Below the pieces are notes generated by a model. The model did no database searches. It saw nothing but the letters and a program-made list of their open reading frames with translations, and was not told the DNA's origin. From Akanthomyces muscarius (Eukaryota; Ascomycota; Sordariomycetes; Hypocreales; Cordycipitaceae): DNA of 64,000 nucleotides. A program made the translations under genes and the position numbers. Where the stretch lies: NCBI RefSeq assembly GCF_028009165.1, contig NC_079244.1:186001-250000 (forward strand), read 5' to 3'. Shown here in pieces: positions 48,887 through 62,102 of this stretch. Position 1 is the first letter of the stretch. Every line of letters begins with the position of its first letter.

Positions 48887-50314
48887 TCACAACTTTGCAA
48901 CAATGTTGTTATCCAAGTAACTCTTCATCTCCACGCGCGGCCAGTCAGGGTTCCTCGCGGGATCAGGACGTTGGCGATCCCATGCCCACTTGGCTTGCAG
49001 CTCAGAAGACAAATCGCCTTCGAGCATCTGCACAACATACTTGCCCAGAACGGGGAAGAACTTATAGCCGTGGAATGACCCGCAAGTGGCGAGATAAAGC
49101 CCCTTGGCAGCCGCATGAGGGGAGATGATGAAATCGGAGCTCGTAGTGAACGCATCCCTGTTGAAAGGCGTGTTAGTCGAGCAAGGTGCTTCAACATGTA
49201 ATTTGAGACCTACCAGCAGATGCGATACTTGTCCAGCTTCCAGCCTTTACTGGGCTCACCATAGAAGACGTGACTGGCATGTCGAATGTCATGCTTCAGC
49301 TTCTCAGAAACAATCCACTGGTTATAATCCTCCTGTGGAGGTGGCATCGAGATGAGCCGTCCTGGCGCAACCTCTGTGGTGTTTCTGAAGATGGTTTGGC
49401 CCCACCACTTCAGCTCGCGGTCGGGAGTTGGAGGAAGGCTGCCAATGAAGGGCGCTGAGTTATATTAGAACATGGAGAAGAAAACCGTCTTCTCACGGAG
49501 GTCACTCACCATGTGTGGAATACCATTGCACCCCAACTGGCATCTTTTCGTGCTTTGCAAAGTCGCTATCATTGAGCGTGGTCATGCCCGTTGTAATGCC
49601 GCCTGCAACAATACGATGGCCAGATCTGAGCTCGGACACGCCCGTCTCGGTCGCCGAAAACTCAAGAAGCTTCGGCGTGTACGCGCCAGTGCAAATTATG
49701 GTGTGAGATGCACTGAGACTTTCACCCGATTTCGTAATGACACCAGTGCACTCTCCATCCTGTCCGAGTGTCACGGTCGCGATCTCGGCGACGACGTACT
49801 TGACACCAAGGCCAATGGCAGCTCGCGTCACGCTGCGCAAACAGTCGCCTGCTGCAACCCAGCCGCTCGTCTTGTTCACGAGCACATTCTTGACACCGCT
49901 GTAGTCGGCATTTTGGAAGACGCCGCCATGCATCTTGCGGGCCTCGCTGACGGACACGCTGGACAAGTCCGCCTTTCTGCCTAGCGTCTGGTAGTTGCGA
50001 ATGACTTCGTCGGCATAGTCATCTCGCGCCATCCAGAAGATGCCCGTCTCGTGGAAGTGAGGCTTCCATAGAGGGTCCGAGTTGAAGACATCTTGCGCCT
50101 CAAGTGCCAGCTGGCAGTATACGATATCATCGTAGTCGGCTCGAACCACTTTGTTCCAGTCCCACGATGCAGCGACGCGGCTGTCAGCGTCGAATGCATC
50201 TCGGTCAACTAGGGTGACTGAGGCATTGGGATACTTTTTGATCAAATGGAGAGCAGTTGAAACGCCGAATACTCCAGCACCGATTATCAGGTAGGAATCA
50301 TTGTTTGGTGCCAT
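48887..50314 (-). CDS. MSOX/FAOX-family FAD oxidase, likely sarcosine (N-methyl amino acid) oxidase
   Basis: Three exons, 50314..49510, 49454..49214 and 49157..48887 (438 aa). Introns have GTGAGT/CTCAG and GTAGGT/AACAG ends with matching phases. It has the FAD motif GAGVFG (12-17), and YLATCGSFHGYKFFP supplies Cys374 at the position of the cysteine that binds FAD covalently in monomeric sarcosine and fructosyl-amine oxidases. The C-terminus is Ala-Lys-Leu, a PTS1, so it is probably peroxisomal, where H2O2 would be removed by catalase. Beside a dimethylglycine dehydrogenase-like gene, sarcosine to glycine is the best-fitting reaction. Fructosyl-amino acid or saccharopine/pipecolate oxidation are real alternatives, since the family members look alike. 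It shares an upstream motif with two neighbours. Confidence 0.87.
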
Positions 50315-51055
50315 TCTGCGGATGCCTTGGATCGAAGCAGATGCTGAGCGTGTAATTCGAATCGCGGGATTGATGCTAGTGCACCGGAATGGCTAAACAG
50401 GACAGCCAACCGCTCCGTAAAAGATGTAGGAAAAACAGTGGTATCAACCAGGCCTGTAACGCCTTTCGTCAAGCTTTAATTCTTTTGTTCATATCAGTAT
50501 CCCCGCATATGCTGGCCGGTTGTGGCCGCGAAGCCGATCACGTGTAATACACCTTGCGTATCCTATCTGGCGATATCGGTCGACCGAAGAACGGCTTCCG
50601 GCGGCAGGATTTCCGGGCCCTGACCCCGCGTGATGCCCCCCGACCGCGCAGCAGGACTGGCCTGGAATTAGACCCGGCGCTGGCTGCTGAGCACGGTCGG
50701 CGCCTGGGGAATCGCTAGCGGAAAGCTAAAAGTGACAGGCTGGCGAATCGGTGACGATAACGGAACGACCGCGGAATATCGACATCCTTAAAGGGCGCAA
50801 TTGACCAGAGTCAAGCTTCCAGAAGCATTATGCCAAGGCTCTACCCCGTGGTTCTTTTTAGGCGTTACATAACAGGATGTTTCACTCAACGATTTAACTC
50901 TATCACCGGCGCACTTGAATCACAGCTGAACTTTGGAAACGTGATGGCAAGGCTGTATTATCTGGACATTACGTAAAGATCAATAAATCAAATACATAGC
51001 TTGCATGCAACATTCGACTTAAATGAGCAAGTAAATGAGAGACGCGTTGATCATC
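50315..51055. other. upstream region of the oxidase gene
   Basis: 741 bp between the oxidase start and the 3' end of the dimethylglycine dehydrogenase-like gene. It contains the CACGTGATCGG site listed separately and a GC-rich stretch at 50580-50700 with several CGG/CCG triplets. Confidence 0.55.
50534..50544 (-). promoter_or_regulatory. shared cluster motif, copy 1 (oxidase promoter)
   Basis: CACGTGATCGG read on the minus strand, in the same direction as the gene, about 220 bp upstream of the ATG at 50314. Flanks continue as CTTCG, close to the CCTCG of copy 2. Identical 11-mers lie before the other two enzyme genes of the cluster. It joins an E-box-like CACGTG to a CGG half-site of the kind bound by Zn2Cys6 proteins. 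Confidence 0.65.
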
Positions 51056-54079
<3,024 letters not shown>

Positions 54080-54340
54080 CTAGGTGGCTTGCGAGGAGGA
54101 CATGGCTTGTTTGAACCGTCTGACATGTCCGCGTCTACGGAGTACTGCGGAAGCCTTCTTCTTGCAGTTCCATTCACGTCCAGTCATGAACACCACGTTC
54201 TCGTCAGGCTGAAGATCTGATCCTTGCACTGTAGTTATCAAGTAAGCTGCCAAGGTACATGAAGCCAGCCACCAAAATAGCAACCACCGCGCCCTTCGCG
54301 GCGCAGCAAGCCCACCGCGTGTACTGGTAGTTTGCTCCAT
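54080..54340 (-). CDS. possible small single-pass membrane protein (weak)
   Basis: An 86-aa frame starting MEQTTS, with a basic stretch followed by one hydrophobic segment (LLFWWLASCTLAAYLITTV) and a basic C-terminus. It sits between the DMGDH-like gene and the regulator, in the same direction. I recognise no family. It may be a chance frame; the hydrophobic segment and Trp-rich start are the only support. Confidence 0.2.
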   Translation of the reverse strand: MEQTTSTRGGLAAPRRARWLLFWWLASCTLAAYLITTVQGSDLQPDENVVFMTGREWNCKKKASAVLRRRGHVRRFKQAMSSSQAT

Positions 54341-54922
54341 GATGCCGGGATGACGAGCCAGCATGCAGCGACACGATAGATGGCGTCGTGGAGGCGCACC
54401 CCGGCGTGGATTTAGATCAGTCCAGATTGCGCCCATAGCGCACATGATCGTTGGGGTGGTGGAGTCGGCATTTCTGTCGCTGCAGCAATTGTCAAGGTCA
54501 TTCCTAATCGGGCACAAGACGATCCATCCACCAACACCGATGTCGGTTTGGCTTTTGCTCGAGGGATGGGATTGCACTTGGCAGCCTGGCGCGCTTTGAA
54601 GCTTGAAGCTGATAAGCCTCCCGTTCACGATCATGCTTGCCTGCCATGCCAGCACTCGGGCGGGTCAATTGTCACCGCACGCGCAAAGAGAGACCCGACG
54701 AGGAATACGGCCTGATCATGGTTATACAGAGTGGTTCGAGCGTGCCTGATAAGAGGTCTCAGACTTTAAATTCTGGTATCAACGGTCGGCGCAAATAAAA
54801 AAGGAGACAAGATGGAAATCGGCGAGATAACAATGTCACATGTGCGCCCGTGATTGCGTTAGGAAAAGCGAATGAATTATGTCAGTCATTATCTAGCTAT
54901 AGCACAGCTGTTCCAACCACCT
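54341..54922. other. intergenic region, no gene seen
   Basis: About 580 bp downstream of the regulator's stop codon. No feature is supported. Confidence 0.45.
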
Positions 54923-57340
54923 CTAAAAGTGGCTGAAAAGGGAATTATTCACCTCGCCCTCCCACCATATCATTCCGTTTTCGTCGCCCGCTTCCGACTG
55001 TGCATCCAACAGGTCAATGTCACCCAGGCCAGTAAACTGAGAGGAGTCTTCGTATAGCCAAGGCGTAGTATTCATTGTCAAGTTATCAGCCAACGGCACG
55101 GGCTCAGTGTTGAGTAGAGGATGAGCCGGGTTGCCGCTCGGTGACACGGACGCCTTGTAGGACACGGTTGGTGCTTCTTGGCCGCCGTCTGCCGTGTTGA
55201 TGTTGATCTCTGGCGATGTCGCCACCACGATTTCCAGCACGGAGCTTTCCTCCAGCGTGTCTCGGTGGTGAGGCGCATGAGCTAGATCATTGGTGAATAT
55301 GCCTGGGGAACCGGAGACGCATGTAAACTGTAGAATGTCCCACATGAGTGGAACACTCAGGTAGATTCTCGATGGCATCCAGTCTTCCACATCGACGGAA
55401 TCTGAGCCCGCGGCGATCCTCGCCATTTTGTCCAAGTTCTTTTCCTATGAGGGGACCAATATTAGCCTCGGGCAAACAAATTGGGCGAGTGATAAAACTC
55501 ACCAAAGCTGCACAAGCAGGAGAAAATGGAATAAAGCATTTTAGAAATCGCCTGCATTTTGCAAAATCCGTGTTGGACTTGTGCTTGAGTTTCGCGGCGG
55601 CGGCGCAGCAGTAGTACAAATGGACAGTGGCGGCGATTGCTGCAATGTGGCCAAAGAATGGATCGATGAGCTGCACTTGTTTGTCCACCACCATGTCGAT
55701 CAGGCGCACGATCCAAGTAGAGTGTATGAGGGCAAGCTCCGAAGACCGCCGCCAAAATGTGTTTGGAATGGCGAGATTATAATTATGCTGCGCCCCGATT
55801 ATGTATAAAAAAGGATGGTTGAGGATGGTATGGATGGCATGGTATGTGAACTGTTCTTTAAGCCACGTCGTCCAGTATCCACGGTTGACTTTGAGCTCAT
55901 CGACCTTTCTCTCATAGAATTTCACTGTGTCATATCGGTGACACATTGGAATTCTGTTCTCTGCATCCATGAAATCGGATAGAACAGAGCCATACATCGA
56001 GTCTCGACGCCATGGTTCATTGAAGATATTCTGAGCGCAGTCGGAAACGTATTTGCGTACCCGACTCCACACCCAGCCCAGATGGACGCTTGTGTTCCAC
56101 ACACCTGGCTCATCCGGTGTAGGTCTGGAGTGACCTAGATCATCTCTCGGAAGAGGGGGGGGTTTGCTTTCCGTTTCTAATCGAGAGATATCTCGAGAGA
56201 CTGAAGACGCATACGACGGTCGTAGTATCTCGGTTGGGAGACTGAGGAGGCCTGTCTGCTTTCCGTAGTATTGTTCCAAAACTTGCAGGCTCCAGAACAG
56301 TTTGCGTTTTCTTTGCGTGTTTGGGTCTTTATCAGAGTAGCTCGTCTCCATATCGAGCGACGCCGACCGACAGAGCTGAAAAGCAAGACCAAGGTGGAAT
56401 TGGCCTAGGCTGACGTTGCCATCTGACGTGTGGATTAGCATTTTTTAATGTTGACTGAAGATCGGGAGTATTTACCAATAAAAGAAGAATAAGCAAGCAG
56501 GCAGAGACTTTCCATCGTTGAAACCTCCACTGTGCTGTTTGCGATACGAAGCATTACCAGTCGCTTTGCATTGCTGTTGTATTTCTGAAGACGTTCGCGC
56601 ATGGGGGAGAAGCGGGCTGTCAATGCCAAAATGCTACATGCCAGCTCTTCCGAGAGCTGACTATAGTCACCGACGTCTTCGTACTCAAAACACCAAATAG
56701 GCTGTCTGTGACAGTATTCGAAGTATAATCGGATGCCCAAGCCCACATCAGCCGGCCCAGGACCAGCGTTGGCAACCACATCAATCGTTGGCTGAGCAGG
56801 TGGCGTAGTTTGTGTATTGATGGGCTTGAATATTAAGTCCTGTGCCGGAGGACTCACAGAGATTGATTTTTCTGACGCGTCGGCAATCGCCTCTTCGTTG
56901 GGATGTTCTTGGAGCGGCGGTTGGTCTGGTCTGGTGTGCACGTCAGCTAGTGTTCGTTGTAGTTGGGCACTATGACACCAACCTGCTACTCAAAAGACGA
57001 TCAAGTTTCTCTTCTAGGTGTGCAAGTCTCTCCTCCTTCGTCTTGTTAGAAAGGAGCCGCACAAGCCATGGCTTTCACCACATACTGATCGACCAGTTCT
57101 TGTTGTCCGCACCGCGGGCGGGTAGGCGCACGATTGCTTTAGACGGACACAACTGGAACAGGCGGGTTTCTCTCCGGGACAGCGGGTCTTTTTTCGTCTG
57201 CAGCAGAAAGAAGAAATGGATTAATTTTTGCCAGTCAAGAGGGATTAGTCGAAGTTGGATTCTACAAACCGACAAGTCAAGCAAGCATGGTAGGAGCGCC
57301 GACGCCCGCGGCCAGCAGAGGTTTCTTCTGGAGAGGTCAT
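54923..57340 (-). CDS. Zn2Cys6 transcription factor inside the betaine cluster
   Basis: Six exons, 57340..57270, 57197..57086, 57041..56983, 56930..56476, 56422..55503 and 55444..54923 (712 aa). All junction phases agree. The binuclear cluster is split by intron 1 and reads Cys20-x2-Cys23-x6-Cys30-x6-Cys37-x2-Cys40-x6-Cys47. A short coiled-coil segment (ERLAHLEEKLDRLL) follows, encoded across intron 2, then a fungal_trans-type region (LGIRLYFEYCHRQPIWCFE; GNVSLGQFHLGLAFQLCRSASL) and an acidic C-terminal tail fit for activation. Intron 2 (57042..57085) is only 44 nt with GTATGT and an AAG acceptor, so its 3' end may be a few bases off. Position among the enzyme genes suggests a pathway-specific regulator; its own promoter shows no copy of the shared motif. 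Confidence 0.86.
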
Positions 57341-58428
57341 TGTGCCCGCTTTGTGTAGTGAATGGAGTGCCGAACTCGGCCGTGTCACGGTCGTAACAGG
57401 AAATGCTTTGCGACACAAGGATACAAAGTTCAAGCTATGCAGAGATAAATCAAGTATTAAGCTGCCCTAACAGACAATGGAGATGCGCTTTGGCAGCGGC
57501 GATGGGAGTCGGGAGTTGGGAGGATGCTTTGCAATGCTGCATCGGGGCTGACGACCACGAAGAGGAGAAAACCGCCGCTGGTAAATATATCACAACCTGT
57601 TTCACTGGAGAAGAAAAGAGGGGTCCAGTGACGACGGCTTTTGGGTTCGGTGTGTTGGGCAACAGGCTTGGCACTAGGAACTTCGAACGCGAGGTGCGAT
57701 ACATTACCTTCGTGGCCCAGGTGATTGGCAGCAGCCTCTGAGGGATGGTCGCTCGCCGGCGCGCGACAGGGGGGGGGGGGGGTGTGCTGCTAAAAGTCTA
57801 GAACTGCGGTCCATGGAACACGTTTAGCCTGGATCGGAACCCGCCTCCAGCGACCAGGACGTTGGTGGGTGCGCCGCTCCACACCCCGGATTCTGGGGGA
57901 AGAGCAGAAGAAGATCAGAACAGGATTTGAGCCAGGCTCGAGGGGGGATCCTTAGTTCGGAGTGGAGCGCGGCTTCTTGCTTTCTCAACTGCTTTATCGT
58001 GGGGGTTGCTGTCGGGCTGTCGACCAGACGCCGGGCCGTCCAAGGGGTTGCATTGGGCGTCTTTTCTCCTGCCATGTAGGACAAGTATTGAACAGGGCGG
58101 CGAGGGTGCGATTACGGCCTTTGGTCAGTAATATACCGCCTCTTACTGAGGAGTGGCCGGCCGATGGCGGTGCAGATAAAGCGACAAGATTTCTACGGCG
58201 TGGCTGATAGAACAACCGTGATGATACCTCTTATCATCCATTCATGCACCAGAGATTGCGCCGTAGTCTCGCTCGGTTGCGACGGTCGGACCACATTAAA
58301 CTTTGCTATCTGCAAATCATATCCGTACTGGTGGAAGGGAGATAGTCATTACGCATATCTGAGTTGATGAAAAATTGGGAATGCTAGAACAAAGATACAA
58401 TTATTTTTAGCGAATTATCGCCGCCCCA
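57341..58428. other. regulator upstream region with poly-G tract
   Basis: 1.1 kb between the regulator start and the Rieske gene's stop codon. It contains a run of 14 G at 57769-57782, a likely sequencing-length uncertainty. No gene is supported. Confidence 0.5.
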
Positions 58429-59769
58429 TTAAACTTCAATCATCTGCTTGGCCGCCAGCTTGTTGGCCATCTTGCTATGGCAGTCCACCTTGGCGCAAAA
58501 GTCTACGTCCTTGTCGCTGGTCTTGGCGCCGCACGGTAGCGTCTGCCGAGCAGGCCAAATCTCATCTTCAGCCCGAACCTCCTTCTCGTAGTGCTCCTGG
58601 ACCGTCTCGCGAATCTTTCGCTGGAAGAACAGGGGGCCCTTCTCCATGGTGGGGTGCATCTCGCCATTGACGAAGACGCCCGCACTGAGATTCCTCTGGG
58701 CATTGATGCACAGGTACTTGTCCTCGGACATGATGCGTTTATACATGTCATTGATAGTCTTGAAGGCTTCATCATCGGCATTCTTGTGCCTGAAGACTTC
58801 GTACTTCATCGCCGATTGGGTTGGGCCAATGGGCACGAACCTCTGAGTGAAGAAAAAGTTTGGTCTGCATGCTTGGTCAGATTAATTCTTTCGCTTCAGC
58901 TTTGTAGATGGGGGGAAAGGGAAGGAAAAGACTCACGTAACGTTCATAGACGCATTCGGGAAAAAGTATGTTGGTGCCACTTTGAAGCCGCGAGCAATTT
59001 GCTCAGGAGTCGAGTTGGCGTAGTGCTCAATGTATGAATCCTTGACCTCAACTTTGTAGGCTTCGAGATCGGCGATGCTAGGGATATCGGGATGGGCAAC
59101 CTTGCAGTGATAACATTCGTTGTAGTTATCAGCAAGAATTTTCCAGTTGTATTCGCCGTCCATTTCCCACGCGTGATCAAACTCGTAGTCGTCAAAGTTG
59201 TACTCCTCAAAGCGCTCCTGGGTATCAACACCGCCAAAATCGTCCTCCCATGCCACCTCGGGCTCCGGCTTGCCGTCCATGTTGACCCAAATGAAGCCGT
59301 TGTGGTCGATGTGGACATGAATGGGGAGCAGGCCATTCTGGGACTTGTCAAAGTCCTCCATATCCTGGTATCCGGGGGCCTTGGCAAGCTTTCCGTTCAT
59401 ACCGTACGACCAGCCGTGATACTTGCAAGCAAACACCTTGTTGTTTCCCTGCTCCTCGGTGACGACGGGGAATGCGCGATGTCTGCAGACATTGTGGAAA
59501 GCGTTGATTGACCCCGTGCGATCGCGGCAGAGAACAAACTGGAAGCCTGCAATCTCATATCGGAGCCAGTCTCCAGACTCCTTGAGACGGAGTTTGTGGG
59601 TTGTCAGGAGCCACTTTCGAGAAAAGATGGCGCGCCTCTCCAGCTCATACATATCTCGGGATGTGTACCATGAGGCTGGGAGAGCCCGGACCGTGTTGTT
59701 GGTTTCATCCTTGGGCTCTGATGCAGAGTTGGGCCATCCAAGGCCCAGATAGTTCTTGAACATGGCCAT
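58429..59769 (-). CDS. Rieske non-heme iron oxygenase, glycine-betaine/choline demethylase type
   Basis: Two exons, 59769..58937 and 58864..58429 (422 aa). The intron 58865..58936 has GTGAGT and GCAG and is phase 2. The Rieske [2Fe-2S] site is Cys95-x-His97 and Cys115-x2-His118. The mononuclear iron site follows in NECYHCKVAHPD, with His221 and His226. The architecture and length match plant choline monooxygenase and bacterial glycine-betaine monooxygenase (GbcA). Beside a DMGDH-like gene, O2-dependent demethylation of glycine betaine to dimethylglycine plus formaldehyde is the best guess; choline oxidation is the alternative. No ferredoxin reductase partner gene lies in the window. The start MAMFKN is chosen over an upstream in-frame ATG (59940) whose extra residues do not look like the family. 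Confidence 0.9.
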
Positions 59770-60020
59770 TGTAAGCAGCGTGTATGACAAGGCAGTAAAT
59801 GTTACGACTTGTGGATGATTAGAAAGAATGGTGTAGACAGTATCGTAAGTGCAAGGCGCTAAGAAGATATATACACGAGCGATAACTCGGTTCCCAGCTT
59901 CCCAACCCTTTGTTCGAGACTTTGTGCCTGTTCCAACCACCGACCAGCTGACTTACACGGAGTGCTCGGGCGGTGGCTTGCCCTAGCCGCGCCGTCGGTG
60001 TCGGCGGTCTTGCAGGCGTC

Positions 60021-60031
60021 CACGTGATCGG
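60021..60031 (+). promoter_or_regulatory. shared cluster motif, copy 3 (Rieske gene promoter)
   Basis: CACGTGATCGG on the plus strand, about 252 bp upstream of the chosen ATG at 59769, opposite in orientation to the gene as in copy 2. It continues with TGCCG, so the wider consensus over the three copies is CACGTGATCGGYNYCG. Confidence 0.65.
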
Positions 60032-60257
60032 TGCCGTATCGCAACAAAACAGGCGACATCGCTGGCCATTTTTGCCACACGTATACCGGTTTTCGTGACA
60101 CTATTCTATCGGAATACGCGTTCTGAAGCATGCATGGATATATTGACACGTAAAATGGAGCATTAGGAGGCTTCATCGCCACGGAGGCGTGGACGGGACT
60201 CTGATCCACGGCGCCGCAATTCGGGCGCGGGCAAGACAGCTGGGCTATTTTTTACTA

Positions 60258-60434
60258 CTTTAAAATGATAAAATAATAAAATAATAAGAATAATAGAATA
60301 ATAAGAATAATAAAATAATAATAAGGATAATGAGAGTAGTAGAGATATTAAAAAGTAGTAAGAATAATAGAAATGGTAGTATTAAATATAAAAGTCTATA
60401 AAGTGCGACTAGAGACAATAATAAAAGAGGTATA
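60258..60434. repeat. AT-rich simple repeat (AATAAT-like)
   Basis: A degenerate microsatellite of AATAAT, AAAATAAT and AGAATAAT units with almost no C. It separates the Rieske promoter from the receptor's 3' end. Confidence 0.85.
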
Positions 60435-60494
60435 AGTGTTTAAATGTAGTCATGCTTTAATCATTATTATTGTTACAGTGTTAAGCATAAAAGT

Positions 60495-62102
60495 CTATAG
60501 AGTGCGATGTACCTTCTCGGAGCTTTCTCGCGCAGAAATGGATGCTAATGATTTTGCACTTCTCACGTCCATTTCACTGGCACCGGAGACGAGCTCAACA
60601 TCATCCGTGTCGCCATAAGCGACGGTGTAGCTCTTCTGATACGAGATCTGGTTTAGCTCGTGGCGCCCCTGAAAAGTGTCCTGTTCTGCCCTCGAAGTCG
60701 ACACGGTGCCGAACCTACGCGGCTCTCTGTCATGTGCTGATTTGTTGCCAGAGTGGGAGTATTTCGCATAGTAGCGCTGCGTAGTACCGAGAACCTTGGG
60801 GAACAAGCGGACTAGCAGCAGACGTAAAGAGGGCATGCAAGTGCATATTAAGCCAACATTGATTTCGATATCCGACCACAAAGCCACGTCAAAGAACTCC
60901 CACGTCGGATTCTGGGAGTCCGCGCCGAAGGTGACGAGGGAGCGGAGACGGAGGATGCTGACCACGGTTACACTGGCTACATGTTAGCCTGGCACATACA
61001 CGGTTTCGGAGCTGAGAGAGGCGACTCACAAAGTACCCACGCCAAACATCATACCGACGCCGACTTTCCGTCTCCAGTCCAGCTGTAGGGTTTTGAGCTG
61101 CCACATAGGAATGGCAAGCATCCATAGGTCCGTCGCAATGCTCATGCCTGCATTGGACCAGCCAAGCGCATTAATGTCCATGCAGTGCCCAGCATGGATA
61201 CCATCCCATTTCATCCAGAAATAGTGAATTGGTGTACACTGGAATATACCAAGAAAGACGTACACGCTGCCCCAGATTGAAACAAAGGCTACAGTACCCC
61301 ACAGCAGTCGACGGACTGATCGGCTGGGAAAGATGCGGACGTAGAAGAAAAGCAGTGACAGCTTCAAAGTCGCGACTTGTTGAAAGTACAGTACCTCAAT
61401 AACGTAGAAACCGAGACCGAATTTTGTGATTTGGCTCGGCGTCAGCGTCCACACGTCGCGGCCCATGCCGTTCTGCGGGAGCCAGTGCGCGTTGAAGACC
61501 GTCGCCGGGATGCCGCTGAGGATGGTGATCAGGCAAAACCAGTCATCCCAGCCAAAGTCCAGACCCGCCCAGAGCTTGTACGCGAATCTCTGAATGACAA
61601 AGAGCGCAGAAATAATGCCCAGGGTATTCGACACGATCGTGTACTTTCTGCTTCGGTCGCGGGCCGGTACGTCGCACACTGTGTCGGTAATATTTTTGAC
61701 AGCTGGACAAATCGGTTAGATTCAGTGATCAATGTTTTGTGCTGCCGCTTGTGCTCGATCCGGCTTACACAAGGCTTCCTGAACCGTGCATTTCTGCAAG
61801 ACGCAAACCGCCACAGCGTCTTGCAGCGGCTGATCAGCGCAAATGCAGCCAGTGTCGGCTGCATCGCACTTCGTCTTGGTCAAGGATTCGGCCAGACATG
61901 GCAACTAGAGCGATTATACCTTGTCAGCAAAGTGGCGATCGTGAAAAAAAAGTGGCAGCAAAAGCGATTTGAGGTCCCATACCGAGCATTTGGGGAATTC
62001 TCCAAGAGCCTCCGCCAAGCCTCCGCTTGCTGGGGTTTGAGCCGCTAGGGCTAGGGGCATCGTTGTCGCCGCTAACAGAGAGAGCTTCTTCATCCTGCTC
62101 AT
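60495..62102 (-). CDS. CFEM-domain Pth11-like G-protein-coupled receptor
   Basis: Four exons, 62102..61983, 61904..61769, 61702..61030 and 60972..60495 (468 aa). Introns have GTATGG/CTCTAG, GTAAGC/TCCAG and GTGAGT/GCCAG ends with consistent phases. A signal peptide covers about residues 1-21. The CFEM domain has eight Cys at 39, 43, 53, 60, 62, 74, 79 and 95, all accounted for only when exons 1-3 are joined. A rhodopsin-like seven-helix region follows from about residue 105 (YTIVSNTLGIISALF to the FFDVALWSDIEINVGLICTCMPSLRLL segment), then a Ser/Thr-rich cytoplasmic tail. Members sense surfaces or hydrophobic cues in plant and insect pathogens. The start could also be the second ATG (62093). 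A link to the betaine genes is not evident. Confidence 0.9.

Larger units (their letters stand above)
59770..60494. other. Rieske gene upstream region
   Basis: 725 bp between the Rieske gene start and the receptor's stop codon. It holds the shared motif and an AT-rich simple repeat, both listed separately. Confidence 0.55.

Noticed and set aside
59770..59940. N-terminal extension of the Rieske protein from an upstream ATG
   Set aside because: The extra 57 residues do not resemble family N-termini or a convincing targeting sequence; they are probably 5' UTR.
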